Shown in pieces: positions 54,460 through 64,000 of a DNA stretch of 64,000 nucleotides. The stretch is from JAGRGG01 sp965217265 (GTDB lineage: Bacteria; Pseudomonadota; Alphaproteobacteria; Geminicoccales; Geminicoccaceae). The stretch covers positions 62,001 to 126,000 of the forward strand of contig CBDCHP010000007.1 of assembly GCA_965217265.1 (NCBI GenBank). Reading direction: 5' to 3'. A program made the translations under genes and the position numbers. Under the pieces are notes generated by a model, which saw only the letters and a program-made list of their open reading frames with translations, was not told the origin of the DNA and searched no databases. The first letter of the stretch is position 1. Every line of letters begins with the position of its first letter.

Positions 54460-55602
54460 GTGGGAGCGATCTTGAGCGTCGCCATCGTCGTCACGCTCGT
54501 AACGGCGCTGGTGATCGTGTTGCGCTACGGCAACCTGCGCTGCGCCGGGCCGATGCCGGTCCCGACCTTCACCTTCGTCGCCATCCTGTTCACCTCGGGG
54601 CTCGACGTCGGGCTCATCATGTTCCCGCTCACCGAGTTTCCGTCCTACGCCGAGGACCCGGCCTACGCCTTTGCCAACCCGCTCGCGATCGAGTTCGGCT
54701 TTTGGGGCTTTCTCGTCTGGGTGTTCTACTTCCTGACCGCCTTTTATTTCGTCATCATCGAACCGAGGGTGAGGCTGTTCGAGATCCCGGTCGTCAAGTT
54801 CCTCAACAACCTCGTCATCATCGCGACGTGCGCCTTCACCGGCTTTCTCTTCCTCGACTACCTGCCGACCTACATCGAGGGCATCCCAGACCCCTTGCGC
54901 TTCGGCCTTGTCGCGGCGGTCGTCCTGTTCGCCGTCCTCTCCAGCACCGACATCCGCTTCGTTGCGATCCTCTCGGTCTCCTCCACGTGGCTGTTCTTCG
55001 CCCTCATCGCGCTGATGTGGCTGTTCTCGGGCGCCGGCGTCGGCGGCTTCCTCGCCGCCTTCACCGACGTCGGCGCCTACTTCACCAACATCCACCGCTT
55101 CGTCCTGCCGATCTCGGATCTGCACCAGTTCTACCTGTTCTGGTGGTTCGCGTGGTCGATCATGATCGGCCAGTTCGTCGCCCGGTTCGTCAACGGGATG
55201 CGCGCTTGGCAGATGCTGATCGCGATGGTCGTGATCCCCTCGATCCCGCTCGCGGTCTGGTTCACGGTCCTCTACGTCTACTTCACCAACGGCCTCGCCG
55301 TCGGCGCCTTCTTCAACGCCGCCATGGTGATCGTCGGGATCGTCTTCGTCGTTAACTCGCTGGATTCGCTGATCCGGCTCTACACCGACAACCTCGACCT
55401 CACCGTCGAGCGCTTCGGCAAGCCGCTCTACGTCGCCGGCAACTTCACCGCCATGTTCGGCCTCGTGCTGCTCTACCAGTTCACGCCGCTCAAGATCGAG
55501 TGGATCGGCCTGATCGTGATCGGCCTCTACGCCGCCGTCTACGCCCTGCTGATCGTGCGTCGCAACCGCGGCGAGGCGCTGATCGAGACGAAGACGGCCT
55601 GA
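54460..55602 (+). CDS. BCCT-like transporter (short form), probable choline carrier
   Basis: 380 residues from the GTG at 54460, with GGAAGAGGAGAAC nearby upstream; the frame is open back to 54388. About eleven hydrophobic segments can be counted. The HQFYLFWWFAWSIMIGQFVA stretch followed by RFVNGMRAW matches the core BCCT signature (W-WWxxW...GxFxAR...G). BCCT carriers are usually over 500 residues, so this is a shortened member. Divergent from betA with 92 bases between the starts, it should import choline or betaine. Membrane protein of the inner membrane. A true family assignment needs a profile search. Confidence 0.8.
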   Translation: MGAILSVAIVVTLVTALVIVLRYGNLRCAGPMPVPTFTFVAILFTSGLDVGLIMFPLTEFPSYAEDPAYAFANPLAIEFGFWGFLVWVFYFLTAFYFVIIEPRVRLFEIPVVKFLNNLVIIATCAFTGFLFLDYLPTYIEGIPDPLRFGLVAAVVLFAVLSSTDIRFVAILSVSSTWLFFALIALMWLFSGAGVGGFLAAFTDVGAYFTNIHRFVLPISDLHQFYLFWWFAWSIMIGQFVARFVNGMRAWQMLIAMVVIPSIPLAVWFTVLYVYFTNGLAVGAFFNAAMVIVGIVFVVNSLDSLIRLYTDNLDLTVERFGKPLYVAGNFTAMFGLVLLYQFTPLKIEWIGLIVIGLYAAVYALLIVRRNRGEALIETKTA

Positions 55603-55625
55603 GGCGGAGGGCGGCCGGCGCAGGC

Positions 55626-56237
55626 TCAGCCAACCGGCGGCAGGCCCACCGCCCCGCCGGCGCAAACGACCGCCGGGTCCCACGCCTTGCGGGCGAAGAC
55701 GGCGCGAACCTCGGGCTCGAAGCTCGCCAACGGGTCCATCGGGTAGTCGGGGTCGAAGCTCGACTGGTCCCAGCGCTCGCAGAAATCGACGCAGGCTTGA
55801 TAGTGGGGGCTGTCTCGGTAGCGCGCGCGCAGTTCGCGGTCCCAGCCGTAGTGGTGGGCGTAGTAGACCATCTGAAAGACGCCGTGATGCTCGACCACCC
55901 AGGCCACCTCCTCGCGCACGAAGGGGCGCAGGATCTCGGCGGCGAAGCAGTCGTGGTTCTGCGGCGCCAAGCCGTCGCCGACGTCGTGCAGGAGGGCCGC
56001 CACGACCCAGTCGGTGTCGGCCCCGTCGCGCCGCGCCCGCGTCGCCGCCTGCAGCCCGTGTTCGAGGCGGCTGACCTGATACCCTGAGAGCGTCTCGTCG
56101 CCCTGCCGCACCATCTCGCGCAAGAGCCGCTCGGCCGTGCCGGCGACGTAAGGCTTCTCCAGCCGTTCGAGTAGGGCGTAGTCTTCTTTGGTGCCGTCCT
56201 TCATCGCGGTGAAGGACACTGTCTCGCCCCTGGTCAT
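55626..56237 (-). CDS. HD-domain protein
   Basis: 203 residues from the ATG at 56237. The metal-binding HD pattern is present: the first His in VSRLEHGLQAATRARRDG, the HD pair in VVAALLHDVGDGLAPQN, and further His residues in EEVAWVVEHHGVFQMVYYAH. This arrangement occurs in phosphohydrolases and also in the HD-fold oxygenases such as PhnZ that cut phosphonates. Next to betaine genes, a role with a methylated amine is conceivable, but I see nothing that decides between hydrolase and oxygenase. It is convergent with the BCCT-like gene, with 23 bases between the stops. Confidence 0.8.
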   Translation of the reverse strand: MTRGETVSFTAMKDGTKEDYALLERLEKPYVAGTAERLLREMVRQGDETLSGYQVSRLEHGLQAATRARRDGADTDWVVAALLHDVGDGLAPQNHDCFAAEILRPFVREEVAWVVEHHGVFQMVYYAHHYGWDRELRARYRDSPHYQACVDFCERWDQSSFDPDYPMDPLASFEPEVRAVFARKAWDPAVVCAGGAVGLPPVG

Positions 56238-56308
56238 CGTGGTGTCTCCCAAACCCTTCCTCGCGCGGCGCGAACGGCCGGGCGCCGAGACCCTGCCGGC
56301 GCGGCGCC

Positions 56309-58255
56309 TCAACCGTGCGCGACCCGCTCGGTGGCGGGTTCGTCGGCCGGCAGGGACGCCAACACCTTGCGCACGATGGCGTCGGGGTCGAGGCCGGCCT
56401 CCTGGTGCTGGCCCTTGGGCGTGCCCTGCTCGATGAAGCGGTCGGGCAGGATCATCGAGCGCAGGCGGGCGAAGCCGCCGTCCAGAAGCCCGGCTTCGAG
56501 GCAGTGCTGCTGCACCTGGGCCGAGAAGCCGCCGATCGCGGCCTCCTCGACGGTGACGACGAGCTTGTGGCGGCGCACGAGGTCCTCGACGAGGCCGGTG
56601 TCGATCGGCTTGGCGAAGCGGGCGTCGGCCACCGTGGTGGCGATGCCGCGGGCGTCCAGTTCCTCCGCCGCCCTGACGCACTCGGCGAGCCGCGTGCCGA
56701 GCGAGAGAAGGGCGACGCGCCGGCCCTGCTTGACGATCCGGCCCTTACCGATCTCCAGAGGCTCCGGGTTCTCGGGCATGTCGACGCCAACACCGTCGCC
56801 GCGGGGGTAGCGAAAGGCGATCGGCCCCTTGTCGTGGCGGGCGGCGGTCGCGACCATGCGGCTGAGTTCGGCCTCGTCCGCCGCCGCCATGACGACGAAG
56901 TTCGGCAGGCAGCACAAATAAGCGAGGTCGAACGAGCCCGCGTGCGTCGAGCCGTCGGCGCCGACGAGGCCGGCCCGGTCCATGGCGAAGCGCACGGGAA
57001 GGTTTTGGATCGCGACGTCGTGGACGACCTGATCGTAGGCGCGCTGAAGGAACGTCGAGTAGATGGCGCAGAACGGCCGGTAGCCCTCGCTCGCCATGCC
57101 GGCGGCGAAGGTGACGGCGTGCTGCTCGGCGATGCCGACGTCGAAGACGCGCTTGGGGTAGAGGCTTTGCAGCTTGCCGAGCCCCGTGCCGGACGGCATC
57201 GCGGCGGTGATCGCGACGATCTTGTCGTCGCGCGCCGCCTCGTGCGCGAGCGCCTCGGCGAAGACGTTGGTGTAGGAGGGCGCGTTCGACTTCGCCTTGG
57301 CCTGCACGCCGGTCACGACGTCGAACTTGGAGACGCCGTGGTACTTGTCGGCCGCGGCCTCGGCCGGCGGATACCCCTTGCCCTTCTGGGTCACGACGTG
57401 GATGAGCACGGGGCCGTGGCCGGGCTCGTCGCGCACGTTCTGCAAGACCGGCAGCAGGTGGTCGAGGTTGTGGCCGTCGAGCGGGCCGATGTAGTAGAAG
57501 CCCAGCTCCTCGAACAGGGTGCCGCCGGTCGCGAGGCCGCGGGCGTACTCCTCCGCCTTGGCGGCGGCGTTGGCGAGCGGCTTCGGGAAGTGGCGGGACA
57601 ACTGCTTGGCGACGTGGCGAAAGCTGCGGTAGGTGTGCGAGGAGACGACGCGCGAGAGGTAGGCCGACATCGCCCCGCTCGGCGGGGCGATCGACATGTC
57701 GTTGTCGTTGAGGATGACGATCAGCCGCGACTTGTCGGCGCCGGCGTTGTTGAGCGCCTCGTAGGCCATGCCGGCACTCATCGCCCCGTCGCCGATGACG
57801 GCGATCACGTCGCGGTCGACCTTGTCGAGCTTCGAGGCGACCGCCATGCCCATGCCGGCCGAGATCGAGGTCGAGCTGTGCGCGGCGCCGAACGGGTCAT
57901 AAGGGCTCTCGCTGCGCTTGGTGAAGCCCGACAGCCCCCCCGGCTGGCGCAGCGTGCGGATGCGCGGCCGGCGCCCGGTGAGGATCTTGTGCGGGTAGCA
58001 CTGGTGGCCGACGTCCCAGATCAGCCGATCGAAGGGCGTGTTGAAGACGTAGTGCACCGCGACGGTGAGTTCGACGACGCCGAGACCAGCACCCAGGTGC
58101 CCGCCCGTGACCGAGACGGCCGAGATCGTCTCCTGGCGCAACGCGTCCGCGACCTGCCTCAGCGTCTCGGGCTTGAGGCGGCGCAGATCCGCCGGCGCGT
58201 GGATCTGGTCCAGGATCGCGTCCTGGGGCGTCGTCTGGTCCATCGGGTCATCCAT
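56309..58255 (-). CDS. dxs: 1-deoxy-D-xylulose-5-phosphate synthase
   Basis: 648 residues from the ATG at 58255. Thiamine diphosphate binding is seen in VIGDGAMSAGMAYEALNNAG. Other blocks are HLGAGLGVVELTVAVHYVF, WDVGHQCYPHKILTGR and FDVGIAEQHAVTFAAGMASE. It makes DXP from pyruvate and glyceraldehyde 3-phosphate, the first step of the MEP isoprenoid pathway. The ispA gene is just upstream on the same strand (about 24 bases), so precursor supply and chain elongation are encoded together. Confidence 0.98.
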   Translation of the reverse strand: MDDPMDQTTPQDAILDQIHAPADLRRLKPETLRQVADALRQETISAVSVTGGHLGAGLGVVELTVAVHYVFNTPFDRLIWDVGHQCYPHKILTGRRPRIRTLRQPGGLSGFTKRSESPYDPFGAAHSSTSISAGMGMAVASKLDKVDRDVIAVIGDGAMSAGMAYEALNNAGADKSRLIVILNDNDMSIAPPSGAMSAYLSRVVSSHTYRSFRHVAKQLSRHFPKPLANAAAKAEEYARGLATGGTLFEELGFYYIGPLDGHNLDHLLPVLQNVRDEPGHGPVLIHVVTQKGKGYPPAEAAADKYHGVSKFDVVTGVQAKAKSNAPSYTNVFAEALAHEAARDDKIVAITAAMPSGTGLGKLQSLYPKRVFDVGIAEQHAVTFAAGMASEGYRPFCAIYSTFLQRAYDQVVHDVAIQNLPVRFAMDRAGLVGADGSTHAGSFDLAYLCCLPNFVVMAAADEAELSRMVATAARHDKGPIAFRYPRGDGVGVDMPENPEPLEIGKGRIVKQGRRVALLSLGTRLAECVRAAEELDARGIATTVADARFAKPIDTGLVEDLVRRHKLVVTVEEAAIGGFSAQVQQHCLEAGLLDGGFARLRSMILPDRFIEQGTPKGQHQEAGLDPDAIVRKVLASLPADEPATERVAHG

Positions 58256-58279
58256 CGTTGAAGTCGTCGTGTCCAAAGC

Positions 58280-59167
58280 TCACGCGGTGCGTTGTACGGC
58301 GAAGTGCAGCAGGTCGCGCAAGAGGCTCGTGTCACCGGGAAAACCGTCGAGGAGATCCTCGGCCTCGCGCCGCCGCCGGGCGAGTTCGGCCTTGGCGCCG
58401 TCGAGGCCGAGCAGGGTGATGAAGGTCGCCTTGTTGCTCGCGGCGTCGCGGCCGAGATCCTTGCCGGCGAGGGCCGCGTCGCCCTCGACGTCGAGCAGGT
58501 CGTCCTTGATCTGGAAGACGAGCCCGAACGCTCGGCCCCACGCCCCGGCGCGCTCGCGCGGGTCGTCCTCCGCCCCCACCATGATCGGGCCGGCGGCGCA
58601 GGCGAACGCGAACAGGGCACCGGTCTTGCGCGCCTGGAGCGCGATCGTGGCGTCGAGGTCGAAGCCGCCCTTCTCCGCCATCAAGTCGAGCATCTGCCCG
58701 CCGCACATGCCGGCAACCCCGGCGGCCCGGCCGAGCCCGGCGACGAGGCCCAAGCGCCGCTCGGCCGCGACATTACCGGTGTCGGCCAGGGCCTCGAAGG
58801 CGAGGGTCAACAGCGCGTCGCCGGCCAGGATCGCCGTCGCCTCGTCGAAGGCGCGGTGCACGGTCGGCCGACCGCGGCGCAAGGCGGCGTCGTCCATCGC
58901 CGGCAGGTCGTCGTGGATCAAGGAGTAGCAGTGCACCAGTTCGAGCGCGGCGCCGACGCGGATCAGGGCCGCCTCGGGCGCGTCGAACAGCCGGCCGAAG
59001 GCGCCAACCAGGAAGGGCCGGAGCCGCTTGCCGCCGCCTTGCGCGCCGTAGCGCATCGCCCGCACCAAGGGCGTCGCAGGGTCGGTCTCGGCCGGCAGCA
59101 GGCGGTCGAGTTCGACCTCGATCGCGGACGCCGTCCGGCGCAGGGCACGGTCCAGGTCCGGCGTCAT
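58280..59167 (-). CDS. ispA: Polyprenyl synthetase (farnesyl/geranylgeranyl diphosphate synthase, IspA-like)
   Basis: 295 residues. GGKRLRPFLVGAFG leads the fold. The first Asp-rich motif is LIHDDLPAMDDAALRRG and the second is FQIKDDLLDVEGD. GKLTFxxL-type KATFITLLGLDGAK follows. Such enzymes condense IPP with allylic diphosphates. Product length is most likely C15, but the bulky-residue rule was not tested. Its start overlaps the xseB stop by four bases. Confidence 0.94.
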   Translation of the reverse strand: MTPDLDRALRRTASAIEVELDRLLPAETDPATPLVRAMRYGAQGGGKRLRPFLVGAFGRLFDAPEAALIRVGAALELVHCYSLIHDDLPAMDDAALRRGRPTVHRAFDEATAILAGDALLTLAFEALADTGNVAAERRLGLVAGLGRAAGVAGMCGGQMLDLMAEKGGFDLDATIALQARKTGALFAFACAAGPIMVGAEDDPRERAGAWGRAFGLVFQIKDDLLDVEGDAALAGKDLGRDAASNKATFITLLGLDGAKAELARRRREAEDLLDGFPGDTSLLRDLLHFAVQRTA

Positions 59168-59466
59168 TCGGCCTCGAACGGTTCGAGCTTCGCCTCGCCG
59201 CCGCCGTCGAAGGCGATCTTCTCGACGCGCAGCCGGGCCCCGCTCAGTTTCTGCTCGCAGTGCTGCCGGAGCGCCGTGCCGCGCTCGAACGCCTTGATCG
59301 AGGCTTCGAGGTCGAGCTGGCCGCGCTCCAACTGCCCGACGAGGCGCTCCAGTTCGGCCATCGCCGCCTCGAAGCTCATCGCCCCGATCGGGCTTGAGTC
59401 CTGCCCCACGGCCGGCGGCCCGTCCTCGGCTATGCCGACCGCGTGAAAAGGCGTCTGCTCCGTCAT
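59164..59466 (-). CDS. xseB: Exodeoxyribonuclease VII small subunit
   Basis: 100 residues from the ATG at 59466; the conserved part starts only at MSFEAAMAELERLVGQLERG, so an ATG near residue 40 is a possible alternative start. LDLEASIKAFERGTALRQHC and KIAFDGGG complete the small subunit. It associates with XseA to degrade single-stranded DNA. Usual neighbour of ispA and dxs. Confidence 0.92.
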   Translation of the reverse strand: MTEQTPFHAVGIAEDGPPAVGQDSSPIGAMSFEAAMAELERLVGQLERGQLDLEASIKAFERGTALRQHCEQKLSGARLRVEKIAFDGGGEAKLEPFEAE

Positions 59467-59492
59467 CCTAACTCGTGCCCGACGTTCGTGGT

Positions 59493-60428
<936 letters not shown>

Positions 60429-60462
60429 GGCGCGGCCTCCGCTTGCCGTCGTGTCGTTCAAG

Positions 60463-60606
60463 AACGCTTGCGCGTGCGCTGGGCGCGCGGCCTGCTTTTT
60501 CTCTTTTTCGCTCTTATCCGAGGTTGGCTTCGATGTTGAGGCCATTTTCGAAACAACTAGCAAAAAAGAGAGGAGAAAGACCGCGCGTCAGCGCACGCGC
60601 AGCGTT
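60463..60606. repeat. Family A element, copy 6
   Basis: Left arm starts AACGCTTGCGCGTGCGCTGG and passes into GCTTTTTCTCTTTTTCGC. The right arm, from TAGCAAAAAAGAGAGG, ends GCGCACGCGCAGCGTT. The core GAGGTTGGCTTCGATG matches copies 2 and 3. It starts 34 bases upstream of the HDAC-like start and ends four bases from the asnB stop, so it could terminate asnB transcription before xseB-side genes. Confidence 0.88.
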
Positions 60607-60609
60607 CTC

Positions 60610-62097
60610 CTAAACCCGATCCGCGACCCACGTCCCGGCGGTGGCGAACACCAGCCCCGGCTCCGCGAAGCGCTCCTCGACGATACGCCGATAAAGGGCG
60701 CCCTCCTTCTCCCGATCGACGGGACCGCGTTCGCCGGTGGCAATTTCAAGCGCGTCGGCGAGCGTGTCGACGGTGCCCGAGCCCTCGTCGAACTGGGCCT
60801 TGTCGCGCCAGACGAGATCGGGCGGGAGGAGGTCCTGGCAGGCGGTGCGCAAGATCCACTTCTCGATCGGCCGGCCATCGGCGTCGGCTTTGAGCTTGAG
60901 CGTCGCCGGGATCGTCTGGGCGTAGGCGATCAGGTCGCGGTCCAGAAACGGCGTGCGCGCCTCCAGCCCCTGCGCCATGGTGATCCGGTCGACCCGTTGC
61001 AGGTTGATGTTGTGCATCGTGGTGAGCGAGCGGGTCAACTCGTCGGCGAGCGGGCGCGGCCGGTCGGCGTAGCCCTTGTGATAGGTGTAGCCGGCAAACA
61101 GTTCGTCGGCCCCCTCCCCGGTCAAGACTACCTTGACGTGACGCCGGGCGAGCGTCGTCGCGAAGTGGGTTGGGATCGCGCTGCGCACGAGGTCGACGTC
61201 GGGGCTCTCCAGGTGGTAGATGACGTGGGCGAGCGCCTCGGCCATGTCATAGGCGGTGAAGGCCAGCTCGAAGTGCTCCGAGCCGATGTGCTCGGCGACG
61301 CGCTTGGCGGCGCGGAGATCGGGCGAGCCCTCGATCCCGACCGAGAAGGTCTTCAAGGGCCGGTCCAGGCGCTTGGCGGCGATCGCGGCGATGATCGAGC
61401 TGTCGAGTCCCCCTGAGAGGAACGAGCCGACCTCGACGTCGCTCACCATCCACTTCTCGACGGCGTCCTCCACGACGAGGCGCAGGCGATAGGCGATGTC
61501 CTCGACGTCGCCCTCATCCTCCAGGTCGGCCGTGCCGGCGGGCACGCGCCACCAGCGGCGCACGCGGCCGGTCTCGTCCATCACCGAGCCCGGCGGCAGG
61601 GCGCGCACGTCGGTGAACCCCAGCCCGTCGAACGCCTTGACCTCGGAGGCGAACGCGTAGCCGCCGCCCCGCTCGGCGACGAACAGCGGCTTGATGCCCA
61701 AGGGATCGCGCCCGGCGATCAGGTGCCCGCCCTCGTCGAGGACGAAGGCGAACATGCCGTCCAGCAGGTTGATCCAGCGCCGCTGCGGCCCGGCCGCGGC
61801 GTGGAGGATGGCCTCGCTGTCGCTCGCCGTGGCGAACGCCTCCGGCCCCAGCATCGCGCGCAGGTCGGCGTGGTTGTAGATTTCCCCGTTGGCGACCAGC
61901 GCCCAGTCGTCCGCGACGATCGGCTGGCGCCCGTCCTCGGGTCCGATGATCGCCAGCCGACAATGGCCCAGGATCGCCTCGCCGGAAGGGGCGGCGGTGA
62001 CGTGGAGCGCGTCCGGCCCGCGATGGGCGATCTTCTCGGTCATCCGCCGGGCGAGGTCGGCGTCGCCGATGCGCCACAGGGCGACGATGCCGCACAT
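60610..62097 (-). CDS. asnB: Asparagine synthase (glutamine-hydrolysing)
   Basis: 495 residues from the ATG at 62097, giving MCGIVALW with the catalytic Cys2 of the glutaminase domain. NGEIYNHADLRAMLG and GMFAFVLDEGG are in the same half. The synthetase half has the ATP motif VGSFLSGGLDSSIIAAIAAK and VVLTGEGADELFAGYTYHKG. It makes asparagine from aspartate, using ammonia from glutamine and ATP. Shorter than E. coli AsnB (554) but with all motifs present. A family A repeat lies after its stop and a family B repeat is upstream. Confidence 0.94.
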   Translation of the reverse strand: MCGIVALWRIGDADLARRMTEKIAHRGPDALHVTAAPSGEAILGHCRLAIIGPEDGRQPIVADDWALVANGEIYNHADLRAMLGPEAFATASDSEAILHAAAGPQRRWINLLDGMFAFVLDEGGHLIAGRDPLGIKPLFVAERGGGYAFASEVKAFDGLGFTDVRALPPGSVMDETGRVRRWWRVPAGTADLEDEGDVEDIAYRLRLVVEDAVEKWMVSDVEVGSFLSGGLDSSIIAAIAAKRLDRPLKTFSVGIEGSPDLRAAKRVAEHIGSEHFELAFTAYDMAEALAHVIYHLESPDVDLVRSAIPTHFATTLARRHVKVVLTGEGADELFAGYTYHKGYADRPRPLADELTRSLTTMHNINLQRVDRITMAQGLEARTPFLDRDLIAYAQTIPATLKLKADADGRPIEKWILRTACQDLLPPDLVWRDKAQFDEGSGTVDTLADALEIATGERGPVDREKEGALYRRIVEERFAEPGLVFATAGTWVADRV

Positions 62098-62212
62098 GGG
62101 GTTGGCTCCCGTGTTGGGGTGCGGCCGGAGGGTGGCAGGGTTGGATAGGGTGTCAAGGAGGACAAAGCGATTATGTGCAGATCTGGCTTTGATAAATTTA
62201 AGGGCATACGCA

Positions 62213-62367
62213 CCCGGCCACCCTGGACCCCCGATCAAGTCGGGGGTGACAATGTTGAGAGTGCGTGAGAGCAATATTACTCTGCTTTGCTCAATGATTG
62301 CTTGAACTATCTACACTCCTCCTACTGTCACCCCCGACTTGATCGGGGGTCCAGGGTGGCAAGGCTG
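62213..62367. repeat. Family B dispersed inverted repeat, copy 4
   Basis: Arms CCGGCCACCCTGGACCCCCG and CGGGGGTCCAGGGTGGC face each other across about 90 bases. Both hold the inner CCCCCGATCAAGTCGGGGG-type palindrome. The left side also shares GGGCATACG with copy 1. It fills most of the 293-base gap between mfd (ending) and the asnB start; nothing else is visible there. Confidence 0.88.
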
Positions 62368-62390
62368 ACCCATTCACATGTCGCCGTTCA

Positions 62391-64000
62391 TCACCCCGCC
62401 AACCGCGCCAACTCGTCCACCACCCTGCGCGCCGCCTTCAGGCGTTCCTTCGGGCTCGTCGTCTCGCGCAGCACGACGAGCTTGTGGTCCGGGCGAACGC
62501 GCAGATTGCCCTTCGAGCGGGCGATCCAGTCGACCAAGTGCTCGGGCCGCGTGAAGCGGTTGTCGCGGAAGGTGAGGACGATGCCCTTGGGGCCGGCGTC
62601 GAGCTTCTGGACGTTGGCGCGCTTGCACTGGCCCTTGATCGCGACGATGTCGAGCAGGTGCTTGGTCGCGTCGGGTGGGGGGCCGAAGCGGTCGGCGAGT
62701 TCGGCGGCGAAGTCGTCGATCTCGTCCGGCGTCTCCAGCTTGGCGAGGCGCCGGTACATGGTGAGCCGAAGATCCAGGTCACCGATATAGTCCTCGGGCA
62801 TCAGGGCCGAGGCGTCGATCGTGATCTGCGGCGTCCACCCGGTCTCGGTTTCCATGTCCGGGTCGGCCTTGAGGCTCGCCACGGCCTCTTCCAGCATCTG
62901 GTTGTAGAGTTCGAACCCGACCTCCTTGATCTGGCCGGACTGCTCCTGGCCGAGCAGGTTGCCTGCCCCACGGATGTCGAGGTCGTGGCTGGCGAGTTGG
63001 AACCCGGCGCCCAGCCCTTCGAGCGACTGGATCACCTGTAGGCGCCGCTCGGCCGTCTCGCGCAGGATGCGCTGGGCCGGGACGGTGAAGTAGGCGTAGG
63101 CGCGGACCTTGGCCCGGCCGACGCGGCCCTTGAGTTGGTAGAGCTGCGACAGGCCGAACCGGTCGGCGCGGTGCACGATCAGCGTGTTGGCGCGCGGGAT
63201 GTCAAGGCCGCTCTCGACGATGTTGGTCGCCAGGAGCACGTCGGTGCGGCCCTCGTAGAAGCCGTTCATCACGGCCTCCAAGTCGCGGACCGCCATCTGG
63301 CCGTTGGCAACCGCGATCGAGAGTTCCGGCACCAGCTTGTCGAGGTCGGCCTTGAGCTTGGCTTGGTCCGACACCCGCGGGCAGACGTAGAAGCTCTGCC
63401 CGCCGCGGTGGTGCTCGCGCAAGAGGGCTTCCCGGATCACGACCGGGTCGGTCGGCATGACGAAGCTGCGCACGGCGAGGCGATCGACCGGCGGTGTCGC
63501 GATGATCGAGAGGTCCTTCATGCCGCCCAAGGCCATGTGCAGCGTGCGCGGGATCGGCGTCGCCGTCATCGTCAGCATGTGGACCTCGGCCCGCAGCGCC
63601 TTCAGGCGTTCTTTGTGCGCGACGCCGAAATGCTGCTCCTCGTCGACGATGACGAGGCCCAGATCCTTGAACGCGACGCCCTTGCCGAGCAGCGCGTGCG
63701 TGCCGATCGCGACGTCGACCTCGCCCGATCTGATGCCGGCCTTGACCTCGGCCGCCTCTTTTGCCGTCACGAAGCGCGACAGTTGCGCCACCTTGATCGG
63801 CAGCCCGTGCATCCGTGCCGCGAAGGTGGCGTGGTGCTGGCGGGCGAGCAGCGTCGTCGGGGCCAGGAGCGCCACCTGCTTGCCGGCCATCGCCGCGACG
63901 AAGGCGGCGCGCAGCGCGACCTCGGTCTTGCCAAAACCCACGTCGCCGCAGATCAGGCGGTCCATCGGCCGGCCCGAACCCATGTCCTCCAGGACGGATT
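62391..64000 (-). CDS. mfd: Transcription-repair coupling factor Mfd, C-terminal part
   Basis: The frame runs off the window at base 64000, leaving about 536 residues of a protein normally over 1100. The translocase part is present: GDVGFGKTEVALRAAF (Walker A), IVDEEQHFGVAHKERLK (motif II), MTATPIPRTLHMAL, NTLIVHRADRFGLSQLYQLK and GRVGRAKVRAYAYF. Then comes the C-terminal D7 region (LDLRLTMYRRLAKLETPDEI). Mfd displaces stalled RNA polymerase and recruits UvrA. The N-terminal UvrB-like and polymerase-binding domains are outside. Confidence 0.97.
   Translation of the reverse strand, partial: SVLEDMGSGRPMDRLICGDVGFGKTEVALRAAFVAAMAGKQVALLAPTTLLARQHHATFAARMHGLPIKVAQLSRFVTAKEAAEVKAGIRSGEVDVAIGTHALLGKGVAFKDLGLVIVDEEQHFGVAHKERLKALRAEVHMLTMTATPIPRTLHMALGGMKDLSIIATPPVDRLAVRSFVMPTDPVVIREALLREHHRGGQSFYVCPRVSDQAKLKADLDKLVPELSIAVANGQMAVRDLEAVMNGFYEGRTDVLLATNIVESGLDIPRANTLIVHRADRFGLSQLYQLKGRVGRAKVRAYAYFTVPAQRILRETAERRLQVIQSLEGLGAGFQLASHDLDIRGAGNLLGQEQSGQIKEVGFELYNQMLEEAVASLKADPDMETETGWTPQITIDASALMPEDYIGDLDLRLTMYRRLAKLETPDEIDDFAAELADRFGPPPDATKHLLDIVAIKGQCKRANVQKLDAGPKGIVLTFRDNRFTRPEHLVDWIARSKGNLRVRPDHKLVVLRETTSPKERLKAARRVVDELARLAG

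Noticed and set aside
56315..58261. Open frame of 648 codons antisense to dxs
   Set aside because: Mirror of the dxs codon pattern; no recognisable domain.

Overview
The window is high-GC DNA (roughly two thirds G+C by eye) from an alphaproteobacterium. Several independent signs agree: a PopZ/DUF2497 gene in the order pcm-like, tolC, popZ, valS; a murA, DUF2948, hisD, UPF0262, phosphatase, infA, maf, RNase E/G, yacG run; DUF1244 beside N-formylglutamate amidohydrolase; and an HDAC-like, xseB, ispA, dxs run. I cannot name the genus. There are five tRNAs (Lys, Gly, Asn, Cys, Thr), and no rRNA, CRISPR array, prophage or intact transposon.

Layout. (1) 1-9867: polyamine uptake and breakdown, with an ABC permease end, a PotD-like binding protein, a carbon-nitrogen hydrolase, an acetylpolyamine amidohydrolase-like enzyme, a gamma-glutamylputrescine synthetase-like enzyme, an aldehyde dehydrogenase and an iron alcohol dehydrogenase. 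A membrane PAS-GGDEF-EAL protein lies inside it on the other strand. (2) 10014-11235: a cupin and two small hydrophilic proteins. (3) 11425-25467: a 14-kb sugar or polyol catabolic locus with a SorC/EryD-type regulator, a five-component ABC importer with two unlike ATPases, two FGGY kinases, two class II aldolases, a D-2-hydroxyacid dehydrogenase and a GlpD/EryB-like flavoprotein. (4) 25468-26821: a decayed stretch with gene remnants, then tRNA-Lys and tRNA-Gly. (5) 26856-28770: two L,D-transpeptidases around a small Lpp-like lipoprotein ending in Lys. (6) 28909-32579: N-formylglutamate amidohydrolase, YbdK-type ligase, DUF1244, a sirtuin, a gutted PfpI gene, tRNA-Asn and tRNA-Cys. (7) 32758-40435: pcm-like, tolC, popZ, valS, leucyl aminopeptidase, thioesterase. 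(8) 40503-48196: an unrecognised gene, then the long minus-strand housekeeping run from dcd and murA to yacG, and tRNA-Thr. (9) 48442-55602: cardiolipin synthase, an AI-2E-type permease, and a betaine module (betB, betA, divergent BCCT-like transporter). (10) 55626-64000: an HD-domain protein, dxs-ispA-xseB-HDAC-like, asnB, and the C-terminal part of mfd.

Two families of dispersed inverted repeats run through the window. Family A (about 145 bp, long GC-rich arms ending in T tracts) has four full and two reduced copies, each within a few bases of a stop codon. Family B is built on a CCCCGATCAAGTCGGGG-type palindrome and has four copies in intergenic gaps.

The items most worth following up are the aldolase-based polyol locus with its asymmetric ATPase pair, the Lpp-like/L,D-transpeptidase operon, the family A elements (one sits between the binding-protein and permease genes of an ABC operon), and the two gene remnants that abut the 3' ends of tRNAs.
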